Of a DNA stretch of 48,440 bases, positions 1-7,211 are shown piece by piece (position 1 is the stretch's first letter; the number at the start of each line of letters is the position of its first letter). The notes under the pieces are model-generated. The model was not told the DNA's origin, did not search any database, and worked only from the letters and a program-made list of their open reading frames with translations. This DNA comes from Candidatus Moranbacteria bacterium UBA2206 (GTDB lineage Bacteria > Patescibacteriota > Minisyncoccia > Moranbacterales > UBA2206). Location of the stretch: contig DCUU01000067.1 of the NCBI GenBank assembly GCA_002328565.1, forward strand, positions 294-48,733, written 5' to 3'. The translations under genes were made by a program, and so were the position numbers.

Positions 1-1725
1 AATTGAATATACTTTCACTCGCTCACCATATTTATTTTCAAATGCCCCTTCGGCCCCCTTCTCGCGCGCTTCGTCCAATGTCATTTCTTCCATCACAACA
101 TCGGTCTTGGAATTAATTGCTTCGTTCACATAATCCTCCACGGCCTTTTTTTGTTCCTCCGTCATTTTGTCCGAATGCGAAAAATCAAAACGAATTCTTT
201 CCTCTGTGATGTTTGATCCTTTTTGATGCACATTTTCACCCAGCACTTTTCGCAGTCCCGCCAGCAGCAAATGAGTCGCCGTGTGGAGCGCAGTTATTTT
301 TTCACTGTGATCAGCCAACCCACCCTTGAATTTCCCAGCTGAAGCCGTGCGAGAAAGTTCTTGATGTTTTTCTAATTCTTCTTCAAAACCTTTTTTATCA
401 ATTTCTAAATTATTTTCCTTAGCTAGTTCTTCTGTAAGTTCCATCGGAAATCCATACGTAGCATATAAATCAAAAACTGCCTTTCCACTTATCACTGTTA
501 CCTGTTCACTACTTATTGTCTTTTCAAATTCCTTCAATCCCTTTTCCAATGTCTTTCTAAATTTCTCTTCCTCTTTTTCCAACTCTTCAAAAATATTTTC
601 CGACTTCTCTAATAAATCCGGATAGGCATCTTGATAGTACTCAATATAAATTTTAGCAATATCAGAACAAAAGTTTTTTTCTATCCCAAGCTTGTGCGCG
701 AATCGCACTGCTCGCCGAATAAGGCGTCGCACAAAATATCCCTGATCTTTGTTTCCAGGATAAGCGCCGTCTGCAATCAAGAATGTCGCGGCCCGAAGAT
801 GATCTAGAATTACGCGAAAAGCTTCCCTATTATCCTCATATTTTTTTCCAGATAATTTTTCAATCTCTGTTTTAGCTTTTGCAAAAATATCAGTCAGGAA
901 CATATCTGGATTGCCATTTATCGCCGCCAAAATTCTCTCTAAGCCTCCACCAAAATCAACATTTTGCTGTTTCAAAAGTTCAAAACCTGTTTGAGTTTTG
1001 ATATATTGCATAAAAACATTATTTCCAATTTCCAAAAATCTTCCACAATCGCAATTAACATGACACTGTTGATTTCTCCATGGCGAATTCTCATGAATTT
1101 TCAATTCTTCCCCGAAATCCCAAAACATCTCACTGTCCGGTCCTCCTGGTTCTCCGAGTGGCATATTATTTGGCACACCAGCGCGACTCCACCAATTTTT
1201 TTCCACTGGATAATAGAAAATTCTCCCATTTTGCATTCCACCAATTTCTGCATTATCCACTGCTAAAGCTTCAATGTTTATGCCTTTGAATAATTCTTGC
1301 CAATAAACCACTGACTCATCATCACGAGAAATTTTCAAACTTTCATCCCCGCGAAAAACCGTCACATAAATTTTTTCGGGATTCAGCCCAATTTCCTTGG
1401 TGAGAAATTCAAACATCCAACCAATTTGTTCTTTTTTGAAATAATCACCCAACGACCAATTCCCCAACATTTCGAAAAAAGTTGTGTGTCGATTGTCGCC
1501 CACCTCCTCAATGTCGCCTGCGCGGAAACTTTTTTGTGAATCAGCAATTCTGCCTCCTAGGGGGTGTTTTTCTCCCATAAGATAAGGAAGCATTGGTTGC
1601 ATTCCTGAGCCAGTGAAAAGCGTGGTCGGATCATTTTCTGGAATCAAAGAACCACTCGGCACAATCTGATGCCCCCGTTTTTCAAAAAATTCTAAATATT
1701 TTGTTCGAAGTTCATTTGCATTCAT
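1..1725 (-). CDS. alaS: Alanyl-tRNA synthetase, 3' end outside window (partial)
   Basis: Class II synthetase that charges tRNA-Ala. About 575 residues are visible from ATG at 1725, open to the window edge. The catalytic domain shows the AlaRS block EEVGDNRHTTFFEMLGN and the glycine-rich motif NVDFGGGLERI. The editing domain begins with the zinc/editing motif HTATH near residue 480 and continues with FDFSHSDKMT, as in E. coli AlaRS. Compared with E. coli, the roughly 90-residue beta-barrel between the tRNA-recognition helices and HTATH is absent, so this is a compact AlaRS. The editing cysteine region and any C-Ala domain lie beyond the window. It is the last of three minus-strand genes, 5 nt after the 82-aa gene. 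No Shine-Dalgarno site is visible. Confidence 0.97.
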   Translation of the reverse strand, partial: MNANELRTKYLEFFEKRGHQIVPSGSLIPENDPTTLFTGSGMQPMLPYLMGEKHPLGGRIADSQKSFRAGDIEEVGDNRHTTFFEMLGNWSLGDYFKKEQIGWMFEFLTKEIGLNPEKIYVTVFRGDESLKISRDDESVVYWQELFKGINIEALAVDNAEIGGMQNGRIFYYPVEKNWWSRAGVPNNMPLGEPGGPDSEMFWDFGEELKIHENSPWRNQQCHVNCDCGRFLEIGNNVFMQYIKTQTGFELLKQQNVDFGGGLERILAAINGNPDMFLTDIFAKAKTEIEKLSGKKYEDNREAFRVILDHLRAATFLIADGAYPGNKDQGYFVRRLIRRAVRFAHKLGIEKNFCSDIAKIYIEYYQDAYPDLLEKSENIFEELEKEEEKFRKTLEKGLKEFEKTISSEQVTVISGKAVFDLYATYGFPMELTEELAKENNLEIDKKGFEEELEKHQELSRTASAGKFKGGLADHSEKITALHTATHLLLAGLRKVLGENVHQKGSNITEERIRFDFSHSDKMTEEQKKAVEDYVNEAINSKTDVVMEEMTLDEAREKGAEGAFENKYGERVKVYSI

Positions 1726-1730
1726 AAGGA

Positions 1731-1979
1731 TTATTTTACATTATATCCAATTTCTTTTTCTATTTTTCCATATTCCCAATCTTTAACATAAGAGCTAAAC
1801 AATTCCCTCACTCTTTGCATTGCTTCAGAAATATAACTCACACCATTACTGTCTAATTCTCTTTCAATATTTTTTATTTTACTTTCAGAATTAAAAGTTC
1901 CTCTAGCTGTTTCTATCTCTTTTATTCTGTCTTTTCCAATAGTTGAAATTACAATGCTTGATAATTTTGATATTGCCAT
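1731..1979 (-). CDS. Hypothetical protein, 82 aa
   Basis: I do not recognise this protein. It is small, charged and soluble-looking, with no membrane segment. The first 30 residues are mildly hydrophobic (MAISKLSSIVISTIG) and the rest looks helical and acidic/basic. It sits 5 nt upstream of alaS and 11 nt downstream of the 89-aa gene, all on the minus strand, so the three are probably co-transcribed. The tight spacing is the main reason to think it is a real gene. No motif supports a function. Confidence 0.55.
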   Translation of the reverse strand: MAISKLSSIVISTIGKDRIKEIETARGTFNSESKIKNIERELDSNGVSYISEAMQRVRELFSSYVKDWEYGKIEKEIGYNVK

Positions 1980-1990
1980 ATATTTTAATT

Positions 1991-2260
1991 TTATAATGAT
2001 GTTAATTTTCTTTTGATCCTTTTTATCTCATCTTCATTTTGCGAAAATTGAAAAGTTATCTTGTCGAATCTTTTTTGCTTTTCACTCAAGTCAATACGTA
2101 ATCTCTCGGTATCCATCTTGTTTTTTCTAATTTCTGCTTCTAAAATATTTTTTTCATTAAAAAATTTCTTCTGGTCACTATCAAGCATACTCAATTGCAT
2201 ATTCAAAGCATTTAGTTGCCTTTTTTTATCCTCCTCGCTCGCATCATTATTTCCGTACAT
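1991..2260 (-). CDS. Small coiled-coil protein, 89 aa
   Basis: Unrecognised small protein. Nearly the whole length is predicted by eye to be a charged coiled coil: leucines, isoleucines and phenylalanines recur at heptad-like intervals between Lys/Glu/Arg residues (for example LNALNMQLSMLDSDQKKFF, then ILEAEIRKNKMDTERLRIDL). There is no membrane segment and no catalytic motif. It is the first gene of a minus-strand run with the 82-aa gene and alaS. Long-hairpin element A lies just upstream of its start. A structural or adaptor role is possible but not shown. Confidence 0.6.
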   Translation of the reverse strand: MYGNNDASEEDKKRQLNALNMQLSMLDSDQKKFFNEKNILEAEIRKNKMDTERLRIDLSEKQKRFDKITFQFSQNEDEIKRIKRKLTSL

Positions 2261-2311
2261 AAAATTATTCTATTTAATGTTTAAATTTCCCAATTTCCCT
2301 TTTTTCTTTTA

Positions 2312-2460
2312 GTTTAATTTCTATAGTTTTTTGAAAAAAATCTTGTCTGAGCAGTTTAATTTTCTCTAAAAAATTTCTTGCCAGCCGTTGATTGAGGAAA
2401 ATTTTTAGTTAGAAAATTAGACTGCGAGTTATTTTTTTCCAAAAAACTATAAAATTAAAC
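2312..2460. repeat. Long-hairpin element A (149 nt), same family as B and C
   Basis: A 149-nt imperfect inverted repeat centred near 2386. The outer arms (GTTTAATTTCTATAG at 2312 and CTATAAAATTAAAC ending at 2460) pair over about 30 bp. An asymmetric internal loop follows (TTGTCTGAG left, GAGTT right), then an inner stem (GCAGTTTAATTTTCT with AGAAAATTAGACTGC) and an apical loop around 2379-2395 reading AGCCGTTGATTGAGG on the plus strand. The right outer arm contains the mnmA stop codon (TAG on the minus strand, 2447-2449). Elements B and C share length, architecture and apical-loop sequence while their arms differ. It is far too long for a simple terminator. Confidence 0.85.
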
Positions 2461-3520
2461 CCCCGCCTAAAATTTCTGATTTTTTATTATAAAACACCAC
2501 CGACTGCCCCGCCGTCACCGCACGCTGTGCAATATCGAATTGTATTTCGTATTTTTTATGTTTCATAACTATCATCGCTGGAACTAGCGAACTTCGATAC
2601 CTAATTCTCGCTAAAACTTTAGCGGGAAATTTAGGCACAGTTGAAATCCAATTTATCTCATTTATATTAGCAAATTTAGAGAATAAAAACAAATCCTCTT
2701 TTTTGTTAGTCACAACAAGACAATTTTTTTTGCTATCTCTTTTCGCCACATAATACGGTCCGGTTCCGCCGATATTTATGCCTTTTCTTTGACCAAGCGT
2801 ATAAAGAGGAAGTCCTAAGTGCTCTCCAACAATTTCTCCTTTTGTGTTTTTTATCTCCCCTTTTTTCAATTTTATATTTTTCGTCAAAAATTCTTCCACT
2901 GGCATATTTGCCAAAAAACAAACATCTTGTGATTCTTTTTTGTCAAAAACAGGCAGACCAAATTTCTTTGCCAATTTTTTCACTTCAGTTTTTTCTATTT
3001 CTCCTAGCGGAAAAATAATTCTAGCTAATTGATCCTGCTTCAGACGATATAGAAAATATGACTGATCCTTATTTTTATCCCTCGCCTCTAATAATTTATA
3101 TTTCTTCTGCTTCATGCTACATGTTTCATGCTTCATGATTCTTGCGTAGTGTCCCGTCGCGACATAATCTATCCCTAATTTATCCGCCATTTCAAATAAA
3201 GTTTTAAATTTTAAATTTTCATTACAAAAAACACATGGGTTTGGAGTGCGCCCAACTAGATATTCTTTCAGAAAATATCCCACCACTTCTTTTTTGAATT
3301 TTTTTTGCACATCCACAATTTCCAGCGGAATATCCAAAATTTTGGCAATTTTTTGTGCGTCCTCAATTGCTTTAGCATTACCCTTTTCTCCATCATTTTT
3401 CCACATCTTAAGATATACCCCCCTAACATCAAAACCCTGCTTTTTGAGCAGGGCTGCTGACACACAGGAATCGACACCGCCTGACATACCTAATAATACT
3501 TTCTTGCCATTTTTTTTCAT
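2447..3520 (-). CDS. mnmA: tRNA-specific 2-thiouridylase MnmA
   Basis: Transfers sulfur to C2 of the wobble uridine (U34) of tRNA-Lys/Glu/Gln using ATP and a sulfur relay. The 357-aa length is normal. The N-terminal PP-loop SGGVDS is at residues 13-18, the first catalytic cysteine lies in NPCVFCN (C96/C99), the second is C201 in SQDVCFL, and ATGHYARI (121-128) is typical. Residues 129-139 (MKHETCSMKQ) are an insertion encoded by a 7-nt repeat array. The gene lies between hairpin elements B (upstream) and A (downstream, covering the stop codon). The start ATG at 3520 has no clear Shine-Dalgarno site. With Elp3 and the Trm9-like enzyme encoded further right, it may act in a shared wobble-uridine pathway (inference). 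Confidence 0.98.
   Translation of the reverse strand: MKKNGKKVLLGMSGGVDSCVSAALLKKQGFDVRGVYLKMWKNDGEKGNAKAIEDAQKIAKILDIPLEIVDVQKKFKKEVVGYFLKEYLVGRTPNPCVFCNENLKFKTLFEMADKLGIDYVATGHYARIMKHETCSMKQKKYKLLEARDKNKDQSYFLYRLKQDQLARIIFPLGEIEKTEVKKLAKKFGLPVFDKKESQDVCFLANMPVEEFLTKNIKLKKGEIKNTKGEIVGEHLGLPLYTLGQRKGINIGGTGPYYVAKRDSKKNCLVVTNKKEDLFLFSKFANINEINWISTVPKFPAKVLARIRYRSSLVPAMIVMKHKKYEIQFDIAQRAVTAGQSVVFYNKKSEILGGGLIL
3109..3136. repeat. 7-nt repeat array (GYTTCAT)x4 inside mnmA
   Basis: Four heptamers in register (GCTTCAT, GCTACAT, GTTTCAT, GCTTCAT) lie within the mnmA coding region and encode MKHETCSMK on the minus strand. The same unit occurs at 9522, 17157, 40035 and 47920. The reading frame of mnmA is kept. 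Confidence 0.85.
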
Positions 3521-3532
3521 TTATGAAAAAAC

Positions 3533-3681
3533 CATTGAAGAATTAAAAATTTTGATAAATTATTGTTTAAGAATTCGAATTTTATCTAAAAATTTTCATT
3601 GGTAGCCGTTGATTGAGGAAAATTTTTAGTTATAAAATTCCGAGTTCGAGTTTAATTTCGAAAAAATTTTAATTCTTCATT
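3533..3681. repeat. Long-hairpin element B (149 nt)
   Basis: Second member of the family, filling the whole spacer between the 60-aa gene (stop at 3677-3679) and the mnmA start. The outer arm GAAGAATTAAAAATTTT (from 3537) pairs with AAAATTTTAATTCTTC (to 3678). An internal loop contains TTGTTTAAG left and CGAGTT right. The inner stem TTTTATCTAAAAATTTTC pairs with GAAAATTTTTAGTTATAAAA. The apical loop carries AGCCGTTGATTGAG, identical to element A. The arms differ from those of A yet remain complementary. On the minus strand it is the leader of mnmA and the trailer of the upstream gene. Confidence 0.85.
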
Positions 3682-3859
3682 GATTCAACTTATTATTTTC
3701 CACTCTTTTAGAAATATTAAATGCTTGAGAATCTCTTGCATCTTCAGCTATTTTTTGTCCTTGTGCAACTGTAAACCAAGAAAGCAAGGAACTTAAAATT
3801 ATTAGTATCAAAAATGCTAAGTGACTCGGAATGTTTCGATTCAAATTAATCCTGCTCAT
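3677..3859 (-). CDS. Small single-pass membrane protein, 60 aa
   Basis: Unrecognised. A short basic N-terminus (MSRINLNRNIPS) is followed by one hydrophobic segment (HLAFLILIILSSLLSWFTVA) and a polar C-terminus. This fits a small inner-membrane protein or an uncleaved signal anchor. Its ATG (3857-3859) overlaps the end of the TraG-like gene by 14 nt, suggesting translational coupling and a role with that ATPase (inference). The stop codon is the first base pairs of hairpin element B. The overlap supports it being real. Confidence 0.6.
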   Translation of the reverse strand: MSRINLNRNIPSHLAFLILIILSSLLSWFTVAQGQKIAEDARDSQAFNISKRVENNKLNQ

Positions 3860-5759
3860 TGTTTTGATTATTTTTAGTTTGACTTATCAAATTTCTCACG
3901 TCAGCTAAATTAACTTCCGATTTTTTTCGCAGAGACTTGAATTTTTTTGGCGCAATGTGTGACATCTGGGAGAGACTCATTGGTTTGTCAGGGGAAATAA
4001 TGATATTTGACTTTGGTTTTTGCTGTTCATTTTCATCTTGCGAATATTTTGGAGCAATCTCTCTTTTTGCTACATAAGTTTGTTTTTCCTCTTTTTCCTT
4101 TTGATTTATCGCTCTGGCTCTTTGATATTCCTTGAGACATTCCTTGCAAAAAGTTGGCCGTTTTGGATCAGGGGCAAATGGTACTTGAATTTTTTCATCA
4201 CAACTACTACAAACAGCATCGTACATTTTCTTTTCTTCTTTTTTAATTTCAGAGACAATGTTTTTTTCAACTGGAGCAATGGGCACACTAGGAATAACCA
4301 CCGGAATTTCAGCCTTAATCACTGCTTCATTTTTTATACTCTTGGTATCTCTTTCTGTCTTATTTAAATTTGTTTTTTTTGCTTGTGGGTTAGGAATGAT
4401 TATATTTTTCTCTTTTGTTTGCTGTGAATTAGTTTTCTTATCAGAGCTTTCATTTTCAAACTCTTCAAAATCAAACATTCCGCTCCAACGGGCAATTTTC
4501 TCTTCAACTTCCGCTCTGGATTTACCATAGCGTTCACGCGAAACAGCAATTACTTTCTCTTCATTATTTTCAGTGTCAGCAAGGCTTATTGGCGGAAGAG
4601 AAGTAGCACTAAAAGCATCTCCTGCAATTCCGTCAATCATTAATTTCAAATACATTTGATATTTGGAAAGATTCACAATATCATTCATCAGAAAAACCGG
4701 ATCGAATTCTTTTTCCAAGGCTTCCGCGTCTTCCGCACCTACTCGAAAAGAAACTATTGTTCCAACGTTGCCAAAGATAGCATCTCGCACGGTAGTATTG
4801 CCATCAAAAATTAGTTGATTGACATATTGATGCGCTAAAATCAAAGCCAAGCGATATTTTCTGGCTTCCGACAAAATATTAGCAAAAGATTCAGTAGCAA
4901 AGTTTTGAAATTCATCCACGTATAAAAAGAAATCTTTCCTGTCTGCTTCTGGAATTTCTACTCGGCCCATCGCCGCCAACTGAATTTTTGTCACAATCAT
5001 TCCACCGAGTAGTCGCATAGCGTCTTCGCCGATCCTTCCTTTGGAAAGATTAACGATCAAAATTTTCTGATTATCCATGATGTCTCGCATATCAATGGAA
5101 GATTTTGGCTGACCAACAATATGACGGATGACAAAAGATGACAAAAATTGTCCGACCTTGTTTTGAATAGCCGCTACTGCTTCTTTTCTAAATTTATCCT
5201 CCCATTTGTCAAATTCATTAAGCCAAAAAGATTTCACTACCGGGTCTTTTATCTTTGGATAAACTCTTTTTCGATAGTTACTATCACTCATCATTCGATT
5301 CACTCCCAGCATGGTTGATCCCGGATAATCCAAAAGAGCCAAAATCGTGTTATTTAGAATATATTCCATTCTAGGGCTCCAAACATCTGGCCAGATTTTT
5401 TTGAAAACTCCCATCATGCCAGAAGCCACTAAATGTTTTTTGTCTTCCTCCACTGATTCTAAAATATTAAAAGCGATGGGGAACTCTTTGTCGGCCGGGT
5501 TGAAATAGACCACGTCATTTATCCGATTGGCCGGAACGGCGCGAAGCATTTTCTCCGCCCCTTCACCGTGCGGATCAACATAACACATTCCCCGTCCCGC
5601 TCGAATATCTTGAATCGCCATGTTTTCCAGCATGTTGGATTTGCCCATGCCAGTTTTTCCAATCACATACATATGACGCCTGCGGTCATCTGTTTTTATC
5701 CCAAAACTTCTCTCTTGGTTTCTAAAATTAGTTTTAGCGAAAAGATTTATCTCTGCCAT
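3846..5759 (-). CDS. VirD4/TraG-like type IV secretion coupling ATPase
   Basis: P-loop ATPase of the TraG/VirD4/TrwB type, which pumps DNA or protein substrates through a membrane channel. Close to the N-terminus is the Walker A GKTGMGKSNM. The Walker B is in FFLYVDEFQNFA, with the family block NLSKGRIGEDAMRLLGG before it and ILAHQYVNQL after it. The C-terminal third is low-complexity and charged and carries a CxxC pair (CSSCDEK, FCKEC), probably a zinc ribbon. I place the start at ATG 5759 (MAEINLFAKTNFRN), which is typical of the CPR family; an in-frame GTG at 5816 would add 19 residues. It follows a membrane-anchored partner gene (5929-7194). No relaxase is visible in the window. Confidence 0.85.
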   Translation of the reverse strand: MAEINLFAKTNFRNQERSFGIKTDDRRRHMYVIGKTGMGKSNMLENMAIQDIRAGRGMCYVDPHGEGAEKMLRAVPANRINDVVYFNPADKEFPIAFNILESVEEDKKHLVASGMMGVFKKIWPDVWSPRMEYILNNTILALLDYPGSTMLGVNRMMSDSNYRKRVYPKIKDPVVKSFWLNEFDKWEDKFRKEAVAAIQNKVGQFLSSFVIRHIVGQPKSSIDMRDIMDNQKILIVNLSKGRIGEDAMRLLGGMIVTKIQLAAMGRVEIPEADRKDFFLYVDEFQNFATESFANILSEARKYRLALILAHQYVNQLIFDGNTTVRDAIFGNVGTIVSFRVGAEDAEALEKEFDPVFLMNDIVNLSKYQMYLKLMIDGIAGDAFSATSLPPISLADTENNEEKVIAVSRERYGKSRAEVEEKIARWSGMFDFEEFENESSDKKTNSQQTKEKNIIIPNPQAKKTNLNKTERDTKSIKNEAVIKAEIPVVIPSVPIAPVEKNIVSEIKKEEKKMYDAVCSSCDEKIQVPFAPDPKRPTFCKECLKEYQRARAINQKEKEEKQTYVAKREIAPKYSQDENEQQKPKSNIIISPDKPMSLSQMSHIAPKKFKSLRKKSEVNLADVRNLISQTKNNQNNEQD

Positions 5760-5928
5760 TTTTTTCTTTGAGCGATAGCGAGAAGCTAAAAAAATGAGCA
5801 TCCCGTACCAATTCACAATTTAATTTTTCTGTTATTTAAAAATTCAAGCCGTAGGCGACAACGCACACAAACTTTTCCGTAAAATCAATCTTTTTTGGAA
5901 TTTGGTGCGGGAAGGCATACTTATTATG

Positions 5929-7194
5929 TTACTCTATTGGTAAATTAGCTGGAGCACTTCCTAGTCTTCCCGCAGTTCTTTGTACGGCAGGCGATTTTAC
6001 TCCCATGTCAGGGAAGTGAAACACTGTGGCCAATTCTTTTGTAGATAAAACCATATTAGCTCCATCCATATTGCGACATCGGTAGCGATCTAGTAATTTT
6101 CTTTTGCGAAAACTTGCACGAGGGGCAGTAAAAAATATTTTTCCATAAGTCTTAGAAATATCATTTGGTTTAAACTGATTATAATTCATATCATTAAATT
6201 GCTTTAGCGCTCCGATAAAAGAAGATTTAAAGGATGCATCCCAACTATCTTTTTTTGCTAAATAAATATAACGCATTTTAGTTTTGAAAAGATTTCTTCC
6301 TAAATTTTCTTCAGTGGCCTTTAGGAGTTCCTTCTCTCCCGGAGAAAGACGAAATTCAAGTGGCGCCTCTTCTTTTTTTTCTGCTTTAGCGAATTCCACC
6401 GGAGCTGACAAACCTTTTGATAGATTAGAAAAAACATCCACTAAATGCCCGCCAATTCCCATTGCCTCAACTACTTTTTCTCCTTTAAGTTTTTTTAGCA
6501 CGTCAATATGTTTCTTATTATCGGGTTCTGGCAAGGGTTGCAAAACGTATTGAAGCCAAATATGCTGACCAGGTCCAAGCAATCCAATTATTTCGGCAAT
6601 AGCCGACATCGGATCATTCATCTCTCCCGTTACAGTTTCTTCAAATTTGTCATAGGTCTTAATCGGAATAGGATCTTTTGTCGCAAATTCAAAATCAGTT
6701 CCCCAGAGATCCCAATTTTTATTAGGAATAATTTTAGGAAATTTATCAGTATAGTCTGGCACTTCCAAAACTTCTGCGTCTGGATACTGCGCGTAGATAT
6801 TAGCCTCAACAAGACCCAAGAGTCTTTTTTGTGTGCGAATATAAAAATGAAGCTTGCCTTCTTCCCCAACGATTTCCAAACTAAACCGGTCGTGCTCCCA
6901 AGCGCCTTTTAGATTTTCATCAAAAGTATTATATGTCGACAAAACTCCAGACATACTAGAAAAGATAGTCTCCATCATCTTTGGACCCTTTTCGATTTCT
7001 CGGGGAGGAATCACTTCGACACAGGTCCATTTTTGCAGTCTGCGCCAAGAATTGACAGATTTAACCAGAGTAAAATCCATCCAAAGAATTTTGAAAATAT
7101 ACCAAAACATTACCGGCAAGATAATCCACCAAAAAAAACTGATGGCTTGCCCTAAGACTATAAATATTGCGAAGATGTCCGAAGCGTTGTTCAT
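5929..7194 (-). CDS. Membrane protein associated with TraG-like ATPase (DUF8128-like)
   Basis: A 421-residue protein with one or two N-terminal membrane segments (about residues 8-35: IFIVLGQAISFFWWIILPVM), followed by a large soluble domain containing EVIPPREIEKGPKMME, WEHDRFSLEIVG and GPGQHIWLQYVLQPLP. This combination is found in CPR and other bacteria next to or fused with TraG-like coupling ATPases and resembles the domain listed as DUF8128. That name is from memory and should be confirmed. It lies 112 nt upstream of the ATPase gene on the same strand, so the pair probably forms one machine at the inner membrane. Its cargo is unknown. Confidence 0.7.
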   Translation of the reverse strand: MNNASDIFAIFIVLGQAISFFWWIILPVMFWYIFKILWMDFTLVKSVNSWRRLQKWTCVEVIPPREIEKGPKMMETIFSSMSGVLSTYNTFDENLKGAWEHDRFSLEIVGEEGKLHFYIRTQKRLLGLVEANIYAQYPDAEVLEVPDYTDKFPKIIPNKNWDLWGTDFEFATKDPIPIKTYDKFEETVTGEMNDPMSAIAEIIGLLGPGQHIWLQYVLQPLPEPDNKKHIDVLKKLKGEKVVEAMGIGGHLVDVFSNLSKGLSAPVEFAKAEKKEEAPLEFRLSPGEKELLKATEENLGRNLFKTKMRYIYLAKKDSWDASFKSSFIGALKQFNDMNYNQFKPNDISKTYGKIFFTAPRASFRKRKLLDRYRCRNMDGANMVLSTKELATVFHFPDMGVKSPAVQRTAGRLGSAPANLPIE

Positions 7195-7211
7195 GACATT
7201 AAAATGAAATT

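Noticed and set aside
964..1289. Plus-strand open frames across alaS
   Set aside because: They lie wholly inside the alaS coding region, have no recognisable protein features and are shadows of it. The same applies to most antisense frames across dxs, leuS, atpA and others.
2312..2460. Elements A-D as intrinsic terminators
   Set aside because: Stems of 50-65 bp with an internal loop, a conserved apical loop and no T-run after the stem do not fit a rho-independent terminator.
3677..3679. TGA recoded as glycine (as in Gracilibacteria and Absconditabacteria)
   Set aside because: TGA ends the 60-aa gene exactly where its hairpin trailer begins, and large conserved genes contain no internal TGA.
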